A stretch of DNA of 44,577 nucleotides from JAJRZX01 sp964472295. Lineage in GTDB: Bacteria > Desulfobacterota > GWC2-55-46 > JADFVP01. Location of the stretch: the NCBI GenBank assembly GCA_964472295.1, contig CAYYJQ010000016.1:1-44577 (forward strand), read 5' to 3'. The notes beneath the pieces were generated by a model. It was not told where the DNA came from. It saw only the letters and a list, made by a program, of their open reading frames with translations, and ran no database searches. The translations under genes were made by a program, and so were the position numbers. Shown here piece by piece: positions 37,988-44,577 of this stretch; within the stretch, counting starts at the first letter, position 1, and each line of letters opens with the position of its first letter.

Positions 37988-40900
37988 GTGATGAGTAGAG
38001 AAGCACTGGACAGGATGGATTACTCCCTCATAGACGCCATAGAGGCCGCCGGCAAGGCGCGCCCCGGCGATGAGCTCGGCGTACATGGGCTCCACGGCTC
38101 CTCGGGGGCCTATCTGCTGGCCTCTTTTTTCCGCCTCTTCGGACGTCCTGTCCTTGCCGTGGCCCCCGATGACAGGGGCGCGGAAAGGCTAAAGGAGGAC
38201 ATCGCTTTTTTCCTCGGCAAAGAGGACGTTTTCCTCTTCCCCTCCACCGAGACACTGCCCCTCTCGCTAAAGTCCCCGCACCCCGCCATACTCTCGGCCC
38301 GCATGGAGTTCTATCACAGGCTCATGGAGGGCCGTCCCTTTGTAACCGTCACCTCGGCGCGTAACCTCATGGGGAGGCTCGCCCCGGGGCCTGCCCTCGA
38401 GGCAGGGGTCATAAGGCTTACGCGGGGCAGAGAGCACCCCCGCGACGAACTCGTCATGGCCCTTTCCGAGCATGGTTTCATGCGCGTCCCCATGGTGGAA
38501 GGCCCTGGAGAGATGAGCGTTCGGGGGGCCATTCTTGACATATTCCCGCCGGGCCGGGCCCTGCCGCTCCGCCTGGAGTTCTTCGGCGACACAGTGGAGT
38601 CCATACGCACCTTCAATACCGCGACGCAGAGGTCTGTCCAGCGACTCGAAGGGGCCGTGGTCCTTCCCGCTGGAGAGGCGTCATGCACGGAAGGCGCGCG
38701 CGCCCTTGCAAGAAAGCGACTCATGGAGAGGGCCGCCGAACTCGGACTTGAGCCCCGGGCATGGGAGCCACTTTTCAGGGACTTAAAGGAGACCCCTTCC
38801 GTGGAGAGCGCGCAGGGCCTCTTTGCTCTCTTTCATGAGCGCCTTGACACCTTATTCGACCATCTCGCCGGAGAGACGGCGCTCTTCATAAAGGACCGGG
38901 CAGCCGTGGAAGGGGCCCTTGAGGCCTTCCAGGAAGAGACGCGCGAGGCCGAGGCAAGGCTCCTTGAGCGGGGAGAATTCTTTATCGCCCCTGACGTGCT
39001 CTATACCACTACACAAGAGGTGTGGCAGGGGCTTGGAAACTTCGCGCTCATTAACATGGAGACCCTCTCGGGCCAGGGCAGCGGCGCGCTGAATGTGAAT
39101 ACAAGGTCGCAGATGGACCTTACGGCAGAGATACAACGCTCGAGATCGGGTAGAGAACTTCCCCTTAAGCCCCTCGCGGATGCCATAGAGGACTGGACCG
39201 GACAAGGGACCCCTGTCTGCATAACAGCGCACAACAGGGCCCAGGCCGAGAGGACCGATGAACTCCTGGCGAACTATAACATAAAGGCCCGGAAAGCAGT
39301 GGGGCCGGACCTCCTTGGAGAGAAAGAACCATGGGTCTATATAGCCGAGGGCACAATATCCGCGGGTTTTTTCATGGAGGCCTCGCCCCTTGCCCTAATC
39401 TCGGAAGAGGAGATATTCGGCCCAAGGGTAAAGAAGCGTCCGCCGCCTCGAAGGAGGCCCGAAGAGGCCCTTACAGAGCTTACGGACCTGAAGGAGGGAG
39501 ACCTCATCGTCCATACGCTCCACGGCGTGGGCCTGTACAGGGGCATTAAGAGACGCCCGGTGGACGGCGTTGCAAGGGACTTTCTCCTCCTTGAGTACGA
39601 GGGCGGAGACAGGCTCTACCTTCCTGTTGAGCGCATGGACCTCCTTGTAAGGTACAACGGCTTCGAGGGGCGCGAGAGGCCGCCCCTTGACAGGCTCGGG
39701 GGCTCTAAATGGAAGAAGACAAAGGGGAGGATAAAGAAGACCATCGAGGAGATGGCCGGCCAACTCCTCAAACTCTACGCCGCGAGGCGCGTTGCCCCTG
39801 GTTTTGCCTTCTCTCCTCCCGACGCCATATTCCGTGAGTTCGAGGCGGGCTTCGAGTTCGAGGAGACACCCGACCAGGCCCGCGCCATTGATGAATGCCT
39901 CCGAGACATGCAGGCCCCTTCGCCCATGGACAGGCTCGTATGCGGAGATGTCGGCTACGGAAAGACAGAAGTGGCGATAAGGGCCGCATTCAAGGCAGTC
40001 CTCGACGGAAAACAGGTGGCAGTGCTCGTGCCGACAACGGTCCTTGCCCAGCAGCACTACCTTACCTTTTCAAGGCGTCTCGGGGCCTATCCCGTAAACG
40101 TGGAGGTCCTGAGCCGCTTCAGGACAGGAAAAGAACAGAAAGAGACCCTCAGGCGCCTTGCCACGGGCGAGGTTGACATAATAATCGGCACGCACAGGCT
40201 CGCACAGGGGGATATTGCCTTCAAGGACCTCGGCCTTGTCATAATAGACGAGGAGCACAGGTTCGGCGTAAGGCAGAAAGAGCGTCTCAAGAAGATAAGG
40301 AGCACCGTTGATGTCCTTGCCCTTACGGCCACGCCCATACCCCGGACCCTGCACATGTCGCTGGCGAGCCTCCGCGACCTCAGCATAATAAACACACCGC
40401 CAGAGGACAGGCTCTCCGTTAGGACCGAGGTCATGCGTTTTGACGAGGGCATTATAAAAGAGGCCATTGAGCGCGAGATGGACCGCGGGGGCCAGGTCTT
40501 CTTTGTGCACAACAGGGTGCGGTCCATGGCCCCCCTCGAGGACATGCTCCGGCGGCTCCTTCCACGGGCGCGCCTCGCCGTGGCCCACGGCCAGATGCGC
40601 GAGAGTGAACTCGAAAAAAAGATGCTCGGTTTTGTGGCCGGAGACTTCGACGTTCTCCTCTCCACCAACATCATAGAATCGGGCCTCGATATACCGAGCG
40701 CCAATACCATCATCATAAACCGCGCCGATGCCTTTGGCCTCGCCGAACTCTATCAACTTCGTGGCCGCGTGGGGCGTTCAAGTCACCGCGCCTATGCCTA
40801 CTTCATGATAGGAGAGACAACAAACCTTACCCCCGAGGCCCGTAAACGCCTTGACGTAATACGGGAGTTATGCGAGCCTGGCTCGGGCTTCAAGGTAGCG

Positions 40901-41545
40901 GCCTATGACCTTGAAATTCGGGGCGCCGGAGAACTCCTCGGCACAAACCAGTCGGGCCAGATTGCGGCTGTGGGTTTTGAGATGTATACCCGCATACTCG
41001 AAGAGACGGTGCGTGAGATGAAGGGCGAGGCCCCTTCCGAAGAAACGGGCCCAGAGGTAAACCTCCGCGTCCCGGAGTTCATACCAGAGGACTATGTGCC
41101 TGACGCGGGCCAGAGGCTCGGTCTCTATAAGAGGTTCGCCTGCCTTAAGGACGAGGACAAACTCCGCGCCCTCTCGGACGAGTTACAGGACCGCTATGGG
41201 CCGCTTCCCGAAGTGGTGAAAAACATCATCGAGACAACGTGGCTGAGGCTTCTACTAAAGCGCATTGGGGCAAGGGAACTATCGGAAAAGGCCGGGAGAC
41301 TCTATATAGGTTTCGACTTGAAGGGGGCCTCGGCAGGGGGCGCCGGAACAAAGGACAAAGGCCCGGCTGTTGATGAGAAAGTCGTAAAAAACGCCCTTGC
41401 CCTTGTGAGGAGCGACCCCGGGAGATTTCGCATAAGAGGAGACGGCAGGTTCTCGGCGCGTATCGCCAGTGGGCAAGGCCCCATTGACGAGGCCCGATAT
41501 GTATTGAAAGAACTTCTTCGCGGGTGTTATAGTGAAGACCAATGA
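37988..41545 (+). CDS. mfd: Transcription-repair coupling factor
   Basis: Displaces RNA polymerase stalled at DNA damage and recruits UvrA. The 1185-residue protein is full length. The UvrB-like N-terminus includes GSSGAYLLASFFRLFGRP and MRVPMVEGPGEMSVRGAILDIFPPG. The polymerase-interaction domain has DLKEGDLIVHTLHGVGLYRG and DRLYLPVERMDLL. The translocase motor shows RLVCGDVGYGKTEVA (Walker A), LVIIDEEHRFGVRQKE (DEEH box), LTATPIPRTLHMSL and LRGRVGRSSHRAYAY. The C-terminal TRCF domain follows (LRVPEFIPEDYVPDAGQRL). Start is GTG 37988 or ATG 37991. It overlaps the next gene by 14 bp. Confidence 0.96.
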   Translation: MMSREALDRMDYSLIDAIEAAGKARPGDELGVHGLHGSSGAYLLASFFRLFGRPVLAVAPDDRGAERLKEDIAFFLGKEDVFLFPSTETLPLSLKSPHPAILSARMEFYHRLMEGRPFVTVTSARNLMGRLAPGPALEAGVIRLTRGREHPRDELVMALSEHGFMRVPMVEGPGEMSVRGAILDIFPPGRALPLRLEFFGDTVESIRTFNTATQRSVQRLEGAVVLPAGEASCTEGARALARKRLMERAAELGLEPRAWEPLFRDLKETPSVESAQGLFALFHERLDTLFDHLAGETALFIKDRAAVEGALEAFQEETREAEARLLERGEFFIAPDVLYTTTQEVWQGLGNFALINMETLSGQGSGALNVNTRSQMDLTAEIQRSRSGRELPLKPLADAIEDWTGQGTPVCITAHNRAQAERTDELLANYNIKARKAVGPDLLGEKEPWVYIAEGTISAGFFMEASPLALISEEEIFGPRVKKRPPPRRRPEEALTELTDLKEGDLIVHTLHGVGLYRGIKRRPVDGVARDFLLLEYEGGDRLYLPVERMDLLVRYNGFEGRERPPLDRLGGSKWKKTKGRIKKTIEEMAGQLLKLYAARRVAPGFAFSPPDAIFREFEAGFEFEETPDQARAIDECLRDMQAPSPMDRLVCGDVGYGKTEVAIRAAFKAVLDGKQVAVLVPTTVLAQQHYLTFSRRLGAYPVNVEVLSRFRTGKEQKETLRRLATGEVDIIIGTHRLAQGDIAFKDLGLVIIDEEHRFGVRQKERLKKIRSTVDVLALTATPIPRTLHMSLASLRDLSIINTPPEDRLSVRTEVMRFDEGIIKEAIEREMDRGGQVFFVHNRVRSMAPLEDMLRRLLPRARLAVAHGQMRESELEKKMLGFVAGDFDVLLSTNIIESGLDIPSANTIIINRADAFGLAELYQLRGRVGRSSHRAYAYFMIGETTNLTPEARKRLDVIRELCEPGSGFKVAAYDLEIRGAGELLGTNQSGQIAAVGFEMYTRILEETVREMKGEAPSEETGPEVNLRVPEFIPEDYVPDAGQRLGLYKRFACLKDEDKLRALSDELQDRYGPLPEVVKNIIETTWLRLLLKRIGARELSEKAGRLYIGFDLKGASAGGAGTKDKGPAVDEKVVKNALALVRSDPGRFRIRGDGRFSARIASGQGPIDEARYVLKELLRGCYSEDQ

Positions 41546-42473
41546 ACGGGTATCGCGGATGAGAAAATATCTGGCGTCCATATTTTTCATGCTCGCGGCG
41601 GTCTTTTTTCTGCCCGGCTGCCAGGGCCACGGCAACAAGACTTCAGGGGATGAGGTCATAATCAGCGTTGGCGGCAGGCCCATTACGCTCTCGCGTCTCA
41701 ACGAGAGGGTGAAGAGGTACCTTGACGGCGCGGCGGCCACAAGCGCCGTAAGAAAAGACGTAGCCGCCGAGATGATAGAAGAGGAACTCGTCCTTGGCGA
41801 GGCCGCTCGTCTCGGCATCAGCGTAACCAGCGATGAACTCCGGGAAGAAGAGACGCGCCTCAGGGAAGAGGCCGGGGCCGATGGCTTCTACGACTCCATA
41901 CGCGCGGCCTACGGCTCCACGGATAAGTGGAGAAAAGAACTCAGAAAAAGACTTGCCATACAGAAGACCGTCGAAAAGGTCATTGGCGCTGATATAAGCG
42001 TCACGAAGAAAGAGGCCCTCAAGTATTACGGCGGTCACAAGAAGGACTACGTTATCCCGGAGAAGGTCCACGCGAGGATGATAGTGGTAGCCACCGAGGA
42101 AGAGGCCCAGAAGGTCAGGAACGGGCTTACAAGGAAAAACTTCGCCGATAGGGCGAAGAAGGTCTCGCTCAGCCCCGAGGCAAGGGAGGGCGGGGACCTC
42201 GGGTTCTTTGGACGCGGAGAGATGCCCGAGGAGTTCGAAAAGGCGGTATTCGCACTCAAGCCCGGCCATATAAGCCCAATCATAAAGACAGAGTACGGCT
42301 ATCACATCTTTCTTCTCGAATCCCGGTCAAAGGGCAAGCGTCTTTCTTTCAAGGAGGCCGCCCCGGAAATATATGAAAAACTCCGGCGCATGAAGAGAGA
42401 GGCCCGGTTCGAGAGGTGGATGGCGGCCATGAAGAAAAAAACAGTAATAGAGGTAAGGGAGGAATTTTTGTGA
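41532..42473 (+). CDS. Parvulin-type peptidyl-prolyl isomerase lipoprotein (PpiC/SurA-like)
   Basis: A 313-residue periplasmic foldase. The lipoprotein signal is LASIFFMLAAVFFLPGC (Cys lipobox), probably preceded by a later start than the first ATG; MRKYLASIFF at about residue 10 is a good alternative. An N-terminal SurA-like helical domain (about 40-165) precedes the parvulin domain with VPEKVHARMIVV-like entry, LSPEAREGGDLGFFGRGEMPEEF and ISPIIKTEYGYHIFLLESR. It assists outer-membrane or lipoprotein folding. It overlaps mfd and the next PPIase gene. Confidence 0.9.
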   Translation: MKTNERVSRMRKYLASIFFMLAAVFFLPGCQGHGNKTSGDEVIISVGGRPITLSRLNERVKRYLDGAAATSAVRKDVAAEMIEEELVLGEAARLGISVTSDELREEETRLREEAGADGFYDSIRAAYGSTDKWRKELRKRLAIQKTVEKVIGADISVTKKEALKYYGGHKKDYVIPEKVHARMIVVATEEEAQKVRNGLTRKNFADRAKKVSLSPEAREGGDLGFFGRGEMPEEFEKAVFALKPGHISPIIKTEYGYHIFLLESRSKGKRLSFKEAAPEIYEKLRRMKREARFERWMAAMKKKTVIEVREEFL

Positions 42474-43435
42474 TTAATCTTAAAAAGAGCGCGCCAGCCC
42501 TGCGGGGGGGCCTTGTCCTGCTCGTCCTGCTCTGCCTTATCCCGGCGGCTCCCGTCGGCGCAAAGGTGCTTGACAGGATAGTAGCCGTCATAAACGACGA
42601 GGTAATAACCCTCTCTGAACTCAAAGCCGCCGTGGCCCTTGCCAGGAGTTCGTTGAAAGACGAACCTTCGGGCAAGGCACGCAGGAAAATATCGAAAAAA
42701 AGGATACTCAGCGACCTTGTGAAAGAAAAACTCATAAAACAGGCCTCTGACAAGGTGGGCATAGAGGTGAGCGAGGAGGAGGTGGACAACGCCGTAAAGG
42801 AGATAAAGGACCAGAACGGCTTTTCGCAGAAGGAACTCCTTCTGGCCCTTGCCGGTAGCGGCCTTACCTATGAAGAGTACAGGACAAGGCTCAAGGAACA
42901 GATACGCTCCGTGAAGTTCATGGACATGAGGTTCCGCTCAAGGATAAACATAAAGCCCGATGAGGTGGATAACTACTACAGGCAACACATCGACGAGTTC
43001 TACGGCCCGCCCTCGTACAGGATCAGCGTCATCTTCATAGACGGCTCGGACAAAAAGAGATTGGAGAGGAGGAGCGGTAAGGTCCTGAGGGGTGTAAAGA
43101 GGAAAAAGCCCTTCGCGAGCCTCGCAAGGCTCTACTCCGACGACGAGAGCGCCACATCCGGCGGTGACCTTGGCTTTGTAAAGGCCGGGGAACTGGACGA
43201 GACCCTTGAGCGGGCCATACTCAAACTAAACGTAGGCGAGGTGAGCCCTCCCATAAAAAAACCAGAAGGCACTTACTTCGTAAAATTCGTGAAATACAGG
43301 GCCGGAGAGCCCACGCCCCTTAAAGACGTGCGCGGGGCCATATACAAGAGACTCTTTGACAGGACATTCAACGAGATGGTCAAGTCCTGGTTCGAGGAAG
43401 AGAAAAAACTCGCCAATATCGACATAAGGCTCTGA
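42470..43435 (+). CDS. SurA-like periplasmic chaperone / peptidyl-prolyl isomerase
   Basis: A protein of 321 residues, signal peptide LVLLVLLCLIPAAPVGAK then VLDRIVAVINDEVITLSELK, the exact N-terminal signature of SurA. The chaperone domain (about 30-170) is followed by one parvulin domain (LARLYSDDESATSGGDLGFVKAGELDETLE, then EVSPPIKKPEGTYFVKFV). E. coli SurA has two parvulin domains; this has one, as in many other phyla. The GTG start at 42470 overlaps the previous stop (GTGA) and is led by GGGAGG. It escorts outer-membrane proteins such as porins. Confidence 0.9.
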   Translation: MINLKKSAPALRGGLVLLVLLCLIPAAPVGAKVLDRIVAVINDEVITLSELKAAVALARSSLKDEPSGKARRKISKKRILSDLVKEKLIKQASDKVGIEVSEEEVDNAVKEIKDQNGFSQKELLLALAGSGLTYEEYRTRLKEQIRSVKFMDMRFRSRINIKPDEVDNYYRQHIDEFYGPPSYRISVIFIDGSDKKRLERRSGKVLRGVKRKKPFASLARLYSDDESATSGGDLGFVKAGELDETLERAILKLNVGEVSPPIKKPEGTYFVKFVKYRAGEPTPLKDVRGAIYKRLFDRTFNEMVKSWFEEEKKLANIDIRL

Positions 43436-43437
43436 GC

Positions 43438-44418
43438 GTGACCAATAAACCAAAGATAGCCCTGACCATGGGAGACCCGGCTGGCGTGGGCCCGGAACTC
43501 GTGCTGAGGGCCGTGGCCGATAAGAGTGTCCTTGACCTTGCAAGGCCCGTAATATACGGCGCCGGGAGCGTGCTAAAAAAGGCCTCGCATCAACTCGACC
43601 TGCCCATGCCCGCGCCCTCCGCCATCTGCGAGGCCGCCTCTATGGACGCGGCCGGCCTTATCCCCGGCAGGGCCTGCGCCGAGGCCGGCCGCGCCATGAT
43701 CGCCTGCATAGAGAAGGCAGTCCTCGACGCCCTCTCTGGAAAGGCGGCGGCAGTCGTCACCGCGCCCATAAATAAAGAAACCGCCCGCCTTGCGGGCTTT
43801 ACCTTCCCCGGTCACACGGAATTCATCGCCCACCTCTGTGGCAAGGCCGCGCCGGTAATGATGCTCCGCGGACCAGCCCCCTCTGACCTCAAGGTGGCCC
43901 TTGTTACCACCCACATCTCCATAAAAGACCTGCCCGGTAGGATAACAAGAGAAAAGGTCCTTGAAACAATAAGGATAACGGCCCGCTCGCTCTCTAAACT
44001 CTTTGGTATCCCTGACCCGCGCATAGCCGTCGCGGGACTCAACCCCCATGCCGGAGAAGGCGGCATCTTCGGCGCTGAAGACAAGGAACAGATAGCCCCG
44101 GCAGTGAAACGCGCCCGTGAAGAGGGAATAAATGCCCGGGGCCCCCTGCCCGCGGATACGCTCTTCTACCGCGCGGTACGGAAAAAAGACTTTGACGCCA
44201 TTGTCTGCATGTACCACGACCAGGGCCTTGGCGCACTTAAACTCCTGCACTTCGACGACGGCATAAACGTAACCCTCGGACTCCCCGTAATAAGAACCTC
44301 GCCCGACCACGGCACGGCATACGATATAGCCTGGCAGGGCAAGGCAAACCCCGAAAGCCTCATCTCGGCCATAAAAATGGCCGCAATGATGGCCAGAAAC
44401 AGGGAAAAGACAGAGTAA
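43438..44418 (+). CDS. pdxA: 4-hydroxythreonine-4-phosphate dehydrogenase
   Basis: NAD-dependent oxidation in pyridoxal-phosphate synthesis (DXP-dependent route). The 326-residue protein begins KIALTMGDPAGVGPELVLRAV and contains VVTAPINKETARLAGFTFPGHTEFIA, GLNPHAGEGGIFGAEDKE and CMYHDQGLGALKLLHFDDGINVT with the metal-binding His residues (HTEF, NPHAGE, YHDQ). GTG start at 43438 is 2 bp past the SurA-like stop. PdxA next to SurA is a frequent arrangement (surA-pdxA). Confidence 0.95.
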   Translation: MTNKPKIALTMGDPAGVGPELVLRAVADKSVLDLARPVIYGAGSVLKKASHQLDLPMPAPSAICEAASMDAAGLIPGRACAEAGRAMIACIEKAVLDALSGKAAAVVTAPINKETARLAGFTFPGHTEFIAHLCGKAAPVMMLRGPAPSDLKVALVTTHISIKDLPGRITREKVLETIRITARSLSKLFGIPDPRIAVAGLNPHAGEGGIFGAEDKEQIAPAVKRAREEGINARGPLPADTLFYRAVRKKDFDAIVCMYHDQGLGALKLLHFDDGINVTLGLPVIRTSPDHGTAYDIAWQGKANPESLISAIKMAAMMARNREKTE

Positions 44419-44430
44419 GAAAGAAGGGTG

Positions 44431-44577
44431 GGGCGGGCTTTGCCCGCAAAAAAGAAAAAAGAAGAAAAGAAGGGGATGTGGGCGGGCTGCGCCCGCATAT
44501 TAAAAGACCTTACTTTCTTTTTGAAAAAAGAAAGTAAGACAAAGAAAACCTCCCGCTTTCTTTTGGAAAAAAGAAAG
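44431..44577. repeat. Repeat cluster downstream of pdxA (R3, R3, R2, R2)
   Basis: GCGGGCTTTGCCCGC (about 44436-44450), GCGGGCTGCGCCCGC (about 44482-44496), then R2 CTTACTTTCTTTTT/AAAAGAAAGTAAG (44509-44537) with GACAAAGAAAACC, and a second R2 beginning CCCGCTTTC at about 44552 and cut by the window end. None is followed by a clear T-run, so they are not typical terminators. Confidence 0.75.

Noticed and set aside
37671..37988. 105-codon open frame upstream of mfd
   Set aside because: Composition and sequence are not protein-like, it spans the promoter and stem-loop, and it has no good ribosome site.
39395..40057. Long minus-strand frame opposite mfd
   Set aside because: Antisense shadow; mfd shows full motif conservation across it.
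44436..44450. Terminator after pdxA
   Set aside because: The GCGGGC/GCCCGC hairpin is followed by A residues rather than T on the coding strand.

Overview
The window reads as a chromosomal segment of a Gram-negative bacterium with anaerobic or microaerobic habits. The envelope genes support this (outer-membrane porin, two lipoproteins, SurA/PpiC-type chaperones, periplasmic amidase, M23 peptidase). Corrin-ring synthesis follows the early-cobalt (anaerobic) route, and there is a PerR-like/peroxiredoxin/rubredoxin-like stress operon, an RpoS-like sigma factor and an HD-GYP response regulator. Coding DNA is GC-rich with heavy use of AGG (Arg) and ATA (Ile). Together with gene content this suggests a Desulfobacterota ('Deltaproteobacteria')- or Nitrospirota-like lineage; that placement is inference only.

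Layout. 1-1.9 kb: two visibly AT-richer accessory genes (transglutaminase-like, AlkD-like) set among intergenic palindromic repeats. 1.9-9.9 kb (minus): modA-modB-modC followed closely by a cation-diffusion-facilitator transporter, a Lon-type protease, queE and a CcsA-like cytochrome c assembly gene. It is headed by a sigma-70 promoter, a structured leader resembling the Moco RNA (molybdenum-cofactor riboswitch class) and an intrinsic terminator. 9.9-11.5 kb: deoB and a 185-bp-period repeat duplication. 11.5-25.05 kb (minus): a long cobalt/cobalamin operon with a promoter, a clear cobalamin riboswitch and a terminator at its head, then cbiX-cbiC fusion, cbiM, cbiQ, cbiO, a porin, cbtB (57 aa), a small membrane protein, cbiD, cbiET, cbiL, cbiF, vanZ-like, creatininase-like, cbiG and cbiH. 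25-28.4 kb (minus): trmJ, then perR-like, peroxiredoxin, RCKP rubredoxin-like mini-protein and RpoS-like sigma. 28.4-29.27 kb: an intergenic stretch with a C-rich, G-poor plus strand. 29.3-33.1 kb: membrane protein, ogt, M23 peptidase, HD-GYP regulator. 33.2-37.6 kb (minus): amidase, rph, rdgB, citrate synthase, ChaN-like lipoprotein. 38-44.4 kb (plus): mfd, two parvulin-type chaperones, pdxA.

How the genes work together. The cobalamin operon combines metal entry (CbiMQO, CbtB, perhaps the porin) with cobalt insertion (CbiX) and most ring-contraction steps, all under B12 feedback through the riboswitch. The VanZ-like and creatininase-like genes overlap their neighbours by 4 bp and so are real members of this operon, but have no assigned role in it. 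The mod operon appears to be controlled by cofactor supply in the same way. Three short palindrome families recur in many intergenic gaps and form composite mosaics. No transposase, CRISPR array, rRNA or tRNA was seen.
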